From positions 62,001-126,000 of the forward strand of contig PAPJ01000065.1 of assembly GCA_002709045.1 (NCBI GenBank): DNA of 64,000 bases, in the 5' to 3' direction. Origin of the DNA: Planctomycetaceae bacterium. GTDB lineage: Bacteria > Planctomycetota > Planctomycetia > Pirellulales > Pirellulaceae. The notes under the pieces were generated by a model. That model saw nothing but the letters and a program-made list of their open reading frames with translations, was not told where the DNA came from and ran no database searches. The position numbers were made by a program, and so were the translations under genes. Below, in pieces: positions 19,456 through 29,043 of the stretch (position 1 is the stretch's first letter; each line of letters begins with the position of its first letter).

Positions 19456-21915
19456 ATGAAAAAGCGACGAGACAAATCGAGCGGGCTAAGAATTACGCTA
19501 GGTCTGGCGGTCGTATGCTTTTCTCTGGGTAATTTCTCACAAACTCAAGCTCAGTCGCAACCGGTAGTCTTCCCAACAGAAGTCCTTTTAGCAGGTCCGG
19601 AAAGCTCTCAACAACTCGTTGTTAATCAATTATTAAAAACTGGACGCACGTCTGACCTTACCCGAGAGGTTCGATATGTAAGCACCGATAGCTCGATTGT
19701 AATTGTTAATTCAAACGGAATGATTACACCTATAAACGAGGGGCAAGGTGCCATTAAAGTTTCCCATGGCCAATGGAGTCAAACAATTCCGGTTCTGGTA
19801 AAAGGGATTGCTGCTCCGGTGCCTGTTAGCTTCTTGGGAGACATTCAACCGATTCTTACCAAAGCTGCTTGTAATTCAGGGGGCTGCCATGGTAAGGCTG
19901 AAGGCCAGAATGGATTTAAGCTAAGCGTATTTGCGTTTGATGACTCGTTTGACCATGATTCGATCACACGTCATGCTCGAGGTCGACGGATCAATGTTGC
20001 CGCTCCGCAAACTAGTCTTTTGATTCGCAAAGCAACCGGAATTCTCCCGCACGGTGGTGGAACCAAAGTCCAAGTTAATGGGCTATGGTACAAGCAACTT
20101 ACTCGTTGGATCAAAGAAGGAGCGAACTTAGATACCACGAACGATAATACAAATATTCGTCTGGAAGTCTATCCTCCTCTACTTGAAGTCGAAGCGAATA
20201 CAGGACTGCAGTTACAGGTATTTGCCATTGATACAGAAGGCAACCGGCGTTGCGTCACCCGAGAGGCCGAGTTCTTCTCAAATACTGAGGCTGTTGCGCG
20301 TCCCGATGAAGATGGATGGGTTCATGTCGATGATGTTCCTGGAGAGGCCGCTATGCTGGTACGGTACCGAGGTAATATCCAAACAATGCGAATCCGTCTA
20401 CCACAGCAATTCGAGGTACTTCCGCCGGAATCCAAAAATGAAATCGATAATCTGGTTTGGAATCGTCTTAAGAGTCTTGGAATCCAACCAAGTTCTGTGA
20501 CTGACGATGCGGTATTTCTTCGCAGGGTCTATTTAGATACGATCGGTACCTTACCGACCGTAGATCAAGCGCGGTCCTTTCTCGCTGATCAGGCAGCCGA
20601 TAAACGCTCTGCGCTGATCATCAGCCTGCTCAATCGGCCGGAATATGCTGACTATTGGGCCATGAAATGGGCCGACATTCTTCGTGTCGACCGTGAAATC
20701 ATAAAATCACCGGGAACGATTGCTATGACACGCTGGCTTCGCGCTCAATTCGCAGCCAATAGGCCGTATGACGAGTTTGTTAGCGATATTATCACCGCAC
20801 GAGGGAACACCAATAGTGAGTCACCGGCGGCAATGTATCTGGTACATAACGATCCCGAAAAACTCGCACGAAGTATCAGTCAAGTATTTCTCGGAGTTCG
20901 GATCGAATGTGCTCAGTGCCATCAACATCCTTTCGAACGTTGGGGACAGGAAGACTACTTTGCATTTGCAGGATTCTTTTCTGGTGTTAAAAATAAAAAA
21001 CTTCCCGCTGCGGGCACGAAAATCTACGACGAGGTAGGGGCTGATCTGACACATCCCCGTACAGGCGAAACCGTTCCTTACGCAGGACTAGGTGCGCCAG
21101 CGAGTGAAAATACAGAACAGACACCTTCCGGGTATGCCACTCGCCGCCAGGCTCTTTCAGAATGGATCACGAACAAAGATAATCAATTCCTGGCTCCAAT
21201 GATTGTCAATCGCCTATGGGCTCACTACTTCGGTCGCGGACTGGTCGATCCGGTAGACGACATTCGTGAAACGAACCCAGCTAGCAACGAGCCTTTGATG
21301 GACTTCCTGACCGTCTATCTCAAAGATAACGACTTTGACCTCAAGCAACTTACCGCCTATATGCTTAACAGCGCAACCTATCAATTATCCTCGGTTACCA
21401 ATGAATCCAACTTACAGGATGGTCAAAACTTTTCACATGCCAGTTGGCGAAGCCTACCCGCCGAAGTCCTGCTTGATGGGATCTCACAAGTCACTGGAGT
21501 GGCTGAACAGTTCAACGGCTGGCCAGAAGGATATCGCGCTATCGAGATCTGGGATAATCGTATGCCCAGTTACTTTTTCCGAGTTTTTGGTAAACCGCAA
21601 CGCGTTAGTGTCTGTGAGTGTGAGCGCGGATCAGATCCGAGTATCGCGCAGGCACTACACCTAATGAATGCACCAGAATCCATCGCAAAAATACGCCACC
21701 GTGAAGGGACGGCTCGACGTTTAGCAGGATCACAAGCCAGCGTTGACCAGATAATAGAGACACTATACCTTTCCTGCTTCAGCCGATTTCCAAAGGAACA
21801 GGAACTCGCTTTAATGCGCACCGCATTTACCGATCCTGGCGTTACCCGACAGGAAGCTGTTGAAGATATTCTCTGGGCACTGATAAACTCGCGTGAATTT
21901 GTATTTAACCACTAA
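19456..21915 (+). CDS. DUF1549/DUF1553 protein with N-terminal Ig-like (Big2-type) region
   Basis: 'VSTDSSIVIVNSNGMITPINEGQGAIKV' Big2-like; 'LTKAACNSGGCHGKAEGQNGFKLSVF'; 'IECAQCHQHPFERWGQEDYFAFAGFF'; 'MIVNRLWAHYFGRGLVDPVDD'. Confidence 0.92.
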   Translation: MKKRRDKSSGLRITLGLAVVCFSLGNFSQTQAQSQPVVFPTEVLLAGPESSQQLVVNQLLKTGRTSDLTREVRYVSTDSSIVIVNSNGMITPINEGQGAIKVSHGQWSQTIPVLVKGIAAPVPVSFLGDIQPILTKAACNSGGCHGKAEGQNGFKLSVFAFDDSFDHDSITRHARGRRINVAAPQTSLLIRKATGILPHGGGTKVQVNGLWYKQLTRWIKEGANLDTTNDNTNIRLEVYPPLLEVEANTGLQLQVFAIDTEGNRRCVTREAEFFSNTEAVARPDEDGWVHVDDVPGEAAMLVRYRGNIQTMRIRLPQQFEVLPPESKNEIDNLVWNRLKSLGIQPSSVTDDAVFLRRVYLDTIGTLPTVDQARSFLADQAADKRSALIISLLNRPEYADYWAMKWADILRVDREIIKSPGTIAMTRWLRAQFAANRPYDEFVSDIITARGNTNSESPAAMYLVHNDPEKLARSISQVFLGVRIECAQCHQHPFERWGQEDYFAFAGFFSGVKNKKLPAAGTKIYDEVGADLTHPRTGETVPYAGLGAPASENTEQTPSGYATRRQALSEWITNKDNQFLAPMIVNRLWAHYFGRGLVDPVDDIRETNPASNEPLMDFLTVYLKDNDFDLKQLTAYMLNSATYQLSSVTNESNLQDGQNFSHASWRSLPAEVLLDGISQVTGVAEQFNGWPEGYRAIEIWDNRMPSYFFRVFGKPQRVSVCECERGSDPSIAQALHLMNAPESIAKIRHREGTARRLAGSQASVDQIIETLYLSCFSRFPKEQELALMRTAFTDPGVTRQEAVEDILWALINSREFVFNH

Positions 21916-22070
21916 TCTGAGGGGGATCCAGTGGTGATCATCGATCTTTGATATCGACGCCTTAATGGTTTTAGCAGTATGATCGAATTACAGGTGGTAC
22001 AATTAGTTGATAGCCCACACGATGTTGTTGATAGACGTATAACGTCACTTGTTTAACCGGAGTTCTGGCG

Positions 22071-23420
22071 ATGTTGCATATTCCATTTGGAAAGTTGTCA
22101 ACCAATTGCAGTAAGGTGTCTCGGCGGGATGCCTTGACTGTCGGTGCTACTGGTTTATTCGGTGGTTTATCGCTACCCGGCCTAATGAATTTGCAGGCAA
22201 ATGCAGCCTCTGAAAAAAGTGCCAAGGCTAAGTCCTGTATCTTTATCATGCTTGAAGGTGGGCCTAGTCACATCGACATGTGGGATCTGAAGCCAGAAGC
22301 CCCTGATGAAATCCGAGGCCCTTTTCATCCTATTTCGACGAATGTACCGGGTACCCAAATCGGTAACATCATGCCGTATTGCAGTAAGATTACTGACAAA
22401 TACACGATTATGAGAAGTCATAGCCACGGGGATAACGCACATCAAACCGGCAGACACTGGGTTCTTACAGGCTATGCACCAAACTTCCCTGATGGTCAGG
22501 CTAAGGGAATTCCTTTCAACGAAATCTATCCTTCACTCGGTTCTATTATTTCGAAAGAATTAGGGCATCGAGGCGCAGTCCCTCCCTATATAGAGGTTCC
22601 TGAACCGCTCGGCCCAGGTGGCCCCGGATACTTCGGAGCTCAGTATGCTCCTTTCACCATTGAGACCGATCCGGTTGAACCGACATTCGAAGTACGTGAC
22701 CTAAACATTGCCAGAGGTGTAAATAACTCGCGCTTTGAGCGTCGCAAACGATTACTACAGGGGGCCGACTCGCTCGGTGCCGGCGGTAAAAGTGATGGCA
22801 AGGCTGCAACAATGCAGACCTACTACGAAAAAGCACTCGAACTTGTTACCAGCCCACAAGCAAAGAAAGCATTCACAATACAGAATGAAAAAGAATCTGT
22901 CCGGGAACGTTATGGCATGACCTCCATTGGTCAGTGCAGCCTGCTTGCCAGACGGCTTGTTGAGGCAGGGTCCCGATTCATTGGAATCTCACACGGTAGC
23001 TGGGACACTCATGTAGATAACTTTACCGGCCACGAAAAAGCACTGGTTCCACCAACCGACCAGGCCTTTAGTGCCCTGATCGAAGATCTTGAGCAACGTG
23101 GCATGCTCGAAGAAACTCTTGTTGTCATGATGGGTGAGATGGGAAGAACACCGCGTATTAATAAAGACGCCGGACGCGACCACTGGTCCATGTGCCAAAC
23201 CGTTATTTTCGCCGGCGGTGGAACAAAACCTGGTGCAGTCATTGGTGCGAGCGATAAAACAGCCAGTTACCCAACTACAACTCCCTATAGTATTCAGGAT
23301 TTACTCCACACGCTCCTTAGTCTGATGGGAGTGAACCCCGGTAAAATTTACGAAACCCCGCTAGGGCGTCCTGTACCGCTTGTAAATGGCGGTTCAATGA
23401 TTTCTGAGTTGATTGCATAG
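22071..23420 (+). CDS. DUF1501 domain protein
   Basis: 'IMLEGGPSHIDMWDLKPEAPDEIRGPF', 'MGEMGRTPRINKDAGRDHWSMCQTVIFAGGGTKPG'. Confidence 0.93.
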   Translation: MLHIPFGKLSTNCSKVSRRDALTVGATGLFGGLSLPGLMNLQANAASEKSAKAKSCIFIMLEGGPSHIDMWDLKPEAPDEIRGPFHPISTNVPGTQIGNIMPYCSKITDKYTIMRSHSHGDNAHQTGRHWVLTGYAPNFPDGQAKGIPFNEIYPSLGSIISKELGHRGAVPPYIEVPEPLGPGGPGYFGAQYAPFTIETDPVEPTFEVRDLNIARGVNNSRFERRKRLLQGADSLGAGGKSDGKAATMQTYYEKALELVTSPQAKKAFTIQNEKESVRERYGMTSIGQCSLLARRLVEAGSRFIGISHGSWDTHVDNFTGHEKALVPPTDQAFSALIEDLEQRGMLEETLVVMMGEMGRTPRINKDAGRDHWSMCQTVIFAGGGTKPGAVIGASDKTASYPTTTPYSIQDLLHTLLSLMGVNPGKIYETPLGRPVPLVNGGSMISELIA

Positions 23421-23449
23421 CAAGGCCCCCCGACCTGAAGAAACACGTA

Positions 23450-25591
23450 ATGATGCGACTTCTACGTATATGCCTCCTTTGTTCGTTGTTCATCGTCAGC
23501 ACAAGGACTGCATTTAGCCAGGCACCGAAACTCGGTTATCTATTTCCACCTGCCATCGAAAGAGGGACCACGGCTAAAGTTCAATTGGGGGGATTTGATC
23601 TGACACCGGACATGCAGGTTTTTGTCCATGATTCAACCGCAAGTCTAAGTCTTACCGGCCCCTTAGGCACGCATCATGTCCCTCCCCGGCCTTACTGGGA
23701 GGGTCCTCGTGTTTTCTCAACCGCACTGCCTTTACCTCGCGAATTTAAGGCAAATGTTGAGATTCCAACCGGCCATCCAACAGGCTTAGTGTTTTGGCAA
23801 ATGGCAAATGCCAATGGAGCGACTGGGACAGCTACTTTTCTGGTCAGTGAGCATAAGGAATTAACTGAGGCGCGTTTCCGCGACAATCCAATAGAAGTCA
23901 CAACGCTACCAGTTGGAATTTCGGGGAGATTATCGCGTTTAACTGAAAAGGATATTTATAATTTCCGTGCAAAGTCAGCACAAACGGTCAATATCGACTG
24001 TTGGGCTCGTCGACTCGGTAGCGATGTTAATCTCGCCGTTCAGGTTTACACAGCAGATAACCAAAAGATTGTCGATGAAGTCGATACTGAGGGACGAGAT
24101 CTTCAATGCAGTTTTGCAGCGGCGGCTGGGAAAACCTACTCCATCGTTATTCATGAAGCAGATTTTCGTGGTGCGGCTCACTTTGTTTATCGCTTAGGGC
24201 TCTCCAGCGGCAATGATAAGGCCATTACGGAAGACGCTTTAATTCTTCCGCAAACCGGTAAAGCAGAACATTCCTTTCAACTTGCTGCTAACAAAACCTA
24301 TCACCTTGAGGCCCGCAGTCAGGCGATAGGAGGGGACTTGGATTTACAGCTTGAATTGATTGACGCCGACGGTAAATCTATTTCCAGAAATGACGATAGT
24401 TCGGCATCTACTGTTGATGCCTCGCTGACCTACAAAGCCACTACAGACACGATGATTAAAGCGGTGGTTAGCGGCTATTCGATCGGCGGCAATAACCGCC
24501 GTTATGAGGTTAAGCTTCGTGAAGAACAGCCCGGCTTCTCACTATCAACCGCTCAGACATTTAAAGCCCATCTCGGAGCACAAGTTACGATTCCAGTCAC
24601 GATCACTGCAACCGGCGGATTCAAGCAAGATGTTACGATCGGTGTACAGAATCTCCCCCCAGGTGTTAGCATGTCGGGCGACGCTCCGGTCTTAAAAGGA
24701 GGTACAGGCAAGGTTAATCTCGTTCTTGATATCGCTTCCGATGCCGCCACCACCGCACAATCTATCCGTATCTTCGGCCAGTCGGAGGCTAATGAGGAAT
24801 TAGGCATCAACGATCTGAATATTTCTGTAAAAGCCCCATTATCAGGCAACCTTGCATCACGCGACCCAGCTGCTGAACAGACCGACGCTATTCTGCTTGC
24901 ATTAACGATGCCCGCTCCGTTTGAACTCAATCTTATAGACAAGAATCGCCAACGAGTTGTTTCACGAGGCACAACCTATCCGGCACCATTTATTCTCAAT
25001 CGTAATGAGGGATATACCGGGAAGGTTAGACTGGTAATGGCCAGTACGCAATCTCGTCACCGGATGGGGATTACCGCTCCAATTTTGGAGGTTCCTGCCG
25101 ACCAACGGGAAATTTTCTATCCCTGTTTCATGCCCGAATGGCTAACCACCGACCGGACAACCCGGATGGTCGTCTATGCATTCGGCGAAGTCATCGATCC
25201 CAAAGGTCATGTTCGCCATATTGGTAAGAATGCGGATGCTCGCATCACCATGATTATGGAAGGGGCTTTGCTGAAACTTAACCACACAGCCGAAGAGGTA
25301 ACAATTAAGCCCGGCGACAGTTTCGAAATTCCACTCAATGTCCTGCGTAGCAGTAAACTGCATACTGACGTGACTCTTGACCTTGAACTTCCCGATTCAC
25401 TAAAGGGCCTGATCTCTTGCGAATCTGTTGTTCTCGCAGCAAATCAACAACAACATGCTTTGCTAATCAACACTAAACCCGATGTACGACTAGCTGGTAA
25501 AATTCCTATCACTTTACGAGCAAGAACTTTGCAGAACGGCAAATGGCTCGTAAAGTCTATCGTGGATGTAGACATTCACTTTGCTAATTGA
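23450..25591 (+). CDS. Secreted protein with PPC-like beta-sandwich domains
   Basis: Signal peptide 'LLRICLLCSLFIVSTRTAFSQ'; 'SGRLSRLTEKDIYNFRAKSAQTVNIDCWARRLGSDVNLAVQVYTADNQ' PPC-like; follows the DUF1549/DUF1501 pair. Confidence 0.75.
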   Translation: MMRLLRICLLCSLFIVSTRTAFSQAPKLGYLFPPAIERGTTAKVQLGGFDLTPDMQVFVHDSTASLSLTGPLGTHHVPPRPYWEGPRVFSTALPLPREFKANVEIPTGHPTGLVFWQMANANGATGTATFLVSEHKELTEARFRDNPIEVTTLPVGISGRLSRLTEKDIYNFRAKSAQTVNIDCWARRLGSDVNLAVQVYTADNQKIVDEVDTEGRDLQCSFAAAAGKTYSIVIHEADFRGAAHFVYRLGLSSGNDKAITEDALILPQTGKAEHSFQLAANKTYHLEARSQAIGGDLDLQLELIDADGKSISRNDDSSASTVDASLTYKATTDTMIKAVVSGYSIGGNNRRYEVKLREEQPGFSLSTAQTFKAHLGAQVTIPVTITATGGFKQDVTIGVQNLPPGVSMSGDAPVLKGGTGKVNLVLDIASDAATTAQSIRIFGQSEANEELGINDLNISVKAPLSGNLASRDPAAEQTDAILLALTMPAPFELNLIDKNRQRVVSRGTTYPAPFILNRNEGYTGKVRLVMASTQSRHRMGITAPILEVPADQREIFYPCFMPEWLTTDRTTRMVVYAFGEVIDPKGHVRHIGKNADARITMIMEGALLKLNHTAEEVTIKPGDSFEIPLNVLRSSKLHTDVTLDLELPDSLKGLISCESVVLAANQQQHALLINTKPDVRLAGKIPITLRARTLQNGKWLVKSIVDVDIHFAN

Positions 25592-25707
25592 TCGTCTTAC
25601 AGTCACCGACTTCCAAAATTTCTCGCTGCTAGTCACTCTCATTCCCGCTAAGTTACTCGGGAAAATTCTATTCGAAACCGGCAATCTGCTTCAAAATCCA
25701 CAATCAC

Positions 25708-25920
25708 TTAACAACCTACAAATTTGGCAATACTTGCAATATCATCTGCTGTCCGAGCCCTCACAATCAAACAATGGCTGTCACGAGTGATATTGGTTTG
25801 TGGATCATAATTACCAAGATAGCGATCATTGGCATCACCTGTATCAACACAACTGCCAGAGATAGTCTCTATCAGTCCAATCACTCGACCACGCTCATCT
25901 CGCAATACATTGCTGGACAT
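25708..25920 (-). CDS. Small hypothetical protein, possibly 4-fold beta-flower-like
   Basis: 'MSSNVLRDERGRVIGLIETISGSCVDTGDANDRYLGNYDPQTNITRDSHCLIV' has the 'G..IG.I......D..g..lG.YDP..N.T.D' look of small beta-repeat proteins; sits in otherwise non-coding DNA. Confidence 0.45.
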   Translation of the reverse strand: MSSNVLRDERGRVIGLIETISGSCVDTGDANDRYLGNYDPQTNITRDSHCLIVRARTADDIASIAKFVGC

Positions 25921-26177
25921 TTTTAACTCTCTCAATTTGGGCATTTCTCGTTCTTTTCGCAGTGATACACGAAACTATTAATGGTCTGATCGATCTTTTT
26001 TTAGTTTTTATCATTTTTCTTCCGGATACTCGCCCTGCGAGCTCTCTTACACCAATGAAGGCACTGCTCTAGCAATAGCCGTAACACAGAATAACTGGAA
26101 AGCTCAACAAGCGAACTGTCAGAGAATTTATCCCACCAGTTACACCACACGCCCTTTAGGTTACAGGAGAATCAGGC

Positions 26178-27296
26178 ATGACACAGCCTCCATCATACCG
26201 CCATCCACACCGTCACGAAATTAGCCAAGCAGACCAATCGGAAAGCAAAGCGACGTCACTAAAAAGCGATCAATCTATAACCGATATGAATACGTCAGGG
26301 ATTCCTATGAGCCCTGTTTTGCCATCCAAGATATCGGCATCAAAACCGTTAACACTCGGATCGCTCCGTATTGTTCCGCTCACCAGTAATCGTAAGAGCC
26401 GAAAAAAACCGGTCGTCAAAATGGGCGTCCGTGAATTGGATAAAGCAACCGTGGAACTCCGCGAAGTAGATGCCGGCGGACAGGTTCCCGTGCTTTATGC
26501 GGAAAACAGGACAAAACACTATGTATTATTTATTGAAGGTGACCAACTTATCGGCGCCAAGCAAAATCGAATATGCAATTCAACCGTGCTGTTGCGCCCT
26601 AAGTCACAAATACAGATCCCGGTATCCTGTGTAGAAGAAGGCCGTTGGACACATATCTCCAGAAATTTCAGTTCCAGTAAATTTCATGCCTCGCCTAAGT
26701 TACGTCGACAGATCGCTAAAACCAAGGAAACCACGCGTCAGCATACCGATGGTCGCCAGGCTCACTCTGCCAGTCAGAGTCAGGTTTGGCAACATATTAT
26801 CGGTTTTGCCAGCCAAGCCGGGGTTAATAGTCAAACCATGGCAATGGAAGATGTCTATCAGGCTCGTGATCAACAATTCCATGAGCAACTTCGAAACGAA
26901 CACACCGTCGAACTTGGTTCAACCATTAATCGTGATCTATCTTTTGCCTGCCCAAAGGGAAGCAATGGTTGGATTCTCGAGTCACCCGACGGAGACATCT
27001 CGATCGATATATTTGGAACGCCCAAGCTTTGTAGATGGGCATGGGAGCGAATCATACGCTCTGCTGCTATCGAAGCAACGGTCTACAAAAAACGCGTACC
27101 GGCGAAGTCTAAACCGAAATTTAGTCTGAATAACCCAAAGAGCATAAAAAAACTACTTACTAGCATTCAAAAGTCTCCTCTTGAAAAAGTCATCCCGGTA
27201 GCTGCAGGCGTTGAACAACGTTTCTTAAATCCCAATATAAATGGCGCCTACCTGACATTAGATAACCGCCTCGTCCATTTAGGGTTAACCGTTTAA
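26178..27296 (+). CDS. ARPP-1-like (DUF6569-type) domain protein
   Basis: 'LGSLRIVPLTSN...LDKATVELREVDAGGQVPVLYAENRTKHYVLFIEGDQLIGAKQNRICNSTVLLRPKSQIQIPVSCVEEGRW' closely resembles the ARPP-1 core. Confidence 0.7.
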   Translation: MTQPPSYRHPHRHEISQADQSESKATSLKSDQSITDMNTSGIPMSPVLPSKISASKPLTLGSLRIVPLTSNRKSRKKPVVKMGVRELDKATVELREVDAGGQVPVLYAENRTKHYVLFIEGDQLIGAKQNRICNSTVLLRPKSQIQIPVSCVEEGRWTHISRNFSSSKFHASPKLRRQIAKTKETTRQHTDGRQAHSASQSQVWQHIIGFASQAGVNSQTMAMEDVYQARDQQFHEQLRNEHTVELGSTINRDLSFACPKGSNGWILESPDGDISIDIFGTPKLCRWAWERIIRSAAIEATVYKKRVPAKSKPKFSLNNPKSIKKLLTSIQKSPLEKVIPVAAGVEQRFLNPNINGAYLTLDNRLVHLGLTV

Positions 27297-27444
27297 GTTT
27301 TCATCTGAGGAACATCTCTAAGAAGAACGGAACAGGATTGTTTATTTTATTGAGATTGTTTTAACACTCTGGAGTAAACTAACACTACTCCAATAATCCC
27401 AGCGTTACACCACAATCCACAGTAAAAGACGTGAGTGTTCTTAA

Positions 27445-28101
27445 ATGAAACCACACCAACTCACAACAACACAATTAGGTGAACTTTGGGAACCTTATAA
27501 AAGAACTGTTCAGCCCAACACGGCTATCCGGATACACCGATCTCTGAGCTGGTTAAAACGAGCTGAAGCCTGTCAAAATGATGACCCGGATATTGCCCTG
27601 CTCTGTCGTTGGTCTGCATTCAATGCACTCTATGCCCAATGGAACATCGATGAGGGATTCACCGAACCTGAAAAGTTATCCTGGCAGGTTTTCGCCGACC
27701 GGATTCTTAATTTAGACTCAGAACAATACATCTGCTTTGTTATTCAACGACAGGATCGACGTATTAATGAGATGTTCGCTAGCAAATATCTGAATCGTAA
27801 AAGTTGGAGCAAGTATGAAATCCCGAATCACAAGAAACGCGATCATTCCGTCATCGATTATCAACAATGGCGACAAACCAAAAACTGGTCCCGCATCTTT
27901 GATGGCCTGTTAGATCGAATCTATCTAATTCGCTGCCAAATGATTCATGGGGGTGCAACCTACAACAGCAATAAAAACCGACGCAGTGTTAGTGACTGCA
28001 ATATTATTTTGCATGAACTTATCAATGCGGTTTTTTTGGTACTTATTGACCATGGCACTCAGGAAGATTGGGGGATCATGTGTTACCCACCACTCGACTA
28101 A
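27445..28101 (+). CDS. HEPN-like (Apea-type) domain protein
   Basis: 'RIHRSLSWLKRAEACQNDDPDIALLCRWSAFNALYAQW' helical core and 'DRIYLIRCQMIHGGATYNSNKNR' with an Rx4H motif (RCQMIH). Confidence 0.55.
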   Translation: MKPHQLTTTQLGELWEPYKRTVQPNTAIRIHRSLSWLKRAEACQNDDPDIALLCRWSAFNALYAQWNIDEGFTEPEKLSWQVFADRILNLDSEQYICFVIQRQDRRINEMFASKYLNRKSWSKYEIPNHKKRDHSVIDYQQWRQTKNWSRIFDGLLDRIYLIRCQMIHGGATYNSNKNRRSVSDCNIILHELINAVFLVLIDHGTQEDWGIMCYPPLD

Positions 28102-28108
28102 GCACTGG

Positions 28109-29023
28109 CTAATTTGCGTAGTTTTTAGACCAAGTAGCGCCGGCGTGTTCGACTCGGAAAGTAACAATCCTTGTCTTTTCAGCTTCTGTGACAAAAACTG
28201 TCTTGCCATCCGAACCACCAAATGCCAGGTTGGTGGGGTGTTTACCAAGTACATCGATCTCTTGCAATAACACTCCCTCCGGATTCAGAATTACCACTGT
28301 ACCTTTGCCATGGCGCGTAATATATAGGTTACCTTTTACATCACAACGCATTCCATCAAAGCCAAAGTCGTCAAATTTTCTTAGCAATTGCTTATTACTA
28401 ATTTCCCCATTCTTAGACAGATCAAATTGCCAGACATTTCTTTGCACCGATTCATTTACGTATAATTTCTTTCCGTCAGGGCTAACCTCAATACCGTTTG
28501 TCGTACCCATATCTGCAGCCAGTCGAGTTACAGCGCCCTGACTGGAGATCCTCCAAATCTGACCTGTGCTAGCACCCCAATTAGGATCACTAGCATACAG
28601 ATTCCCCTTTGCATCAATAGCTAAATCATTTGGTTGATTCATTTTTGGCTCATGTGCGAAAACTGTTAACTTTCCACTTTTTGCGTCCACACGTAGAACG
28701 TTATGTTTAGGGTAGTCTGCAATGAACATATTGCCACGTTTGTCGAACCGTATTCCGTTGCCTACAGAGTCTTCGGGCAGTCTATGAGCAAGCTTACCCT
28801 TGCCTTCCCCATCGACGAATCCTATTGTCCCCTGTGCCCCAAAGTTAACTGCATAAACATTACCTTGGTTATCTGCCGCTGGCCCTTCAATGCCGGACGT
28901 AAATTCACCCGTTTTCGTCAATACTTTGGCTTTATATTTTTCCTCCGCCCCAAGTTCGCCAATGCCCGATATGCCAAACAACGCGATTAACAGCAATCCA
29001 TTTCTCATTACATTATCTCTCAT
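28109..29023 (-). CDS. SMP-30/gluconolactonase-like beta-propeller protein
   Basis: 'GIEGPAADNQGNVYAVNFGAQGTIGFVDGEGKG', 'NQPNDLAIDAKGNLYASDPNW', 'TNGIEVSPDGKKLYVNES'. Confidence 0.9.
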   Translation of the reverse strand: MRDNVMRNGLLLIALFGISGIGELGAEEKYKAKVLTKTGEFTSGIEGPAADNQGNVYAVNFGAQGTIGFVDGEGKGKLAHRLPEDSVGNGIRFDKRGNMFIADYPKHNVLRVDAKSGKLTVFAHEPKMNQPNDLAIDAKGNLYASDPNWGASTGQIWRISSQGAVTRLAADMGTTNGIEVSPDGKKLYVNESVQRNVWQFDLSKNGEISNKQLLRKFDDFGFDGMRCDVKGNLYITRHGKGTVVILNPEGVLLQEIDVLGKHPTNLAFGGSDGKTVFVTEAEKTRIVTFRVEHAGATWSKNYAN

Positions 29024-29043
29024 TTTCTCTTCATTCTTTTGAT

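Noticed and set aside
24553-24972. 139-aa minus-strand ORF
   Set aside because: Antisense inside the PPC-like protein gene; no family resemblance.
27370-27392. Inverted repeat TGGAGTA-N9-TACTCCA upstream of the HEPN-like gene
   Set aside because: Only 7-nt arms; plausible operator but expected by chance in AT-moderate intergenic DNA without a second copy.
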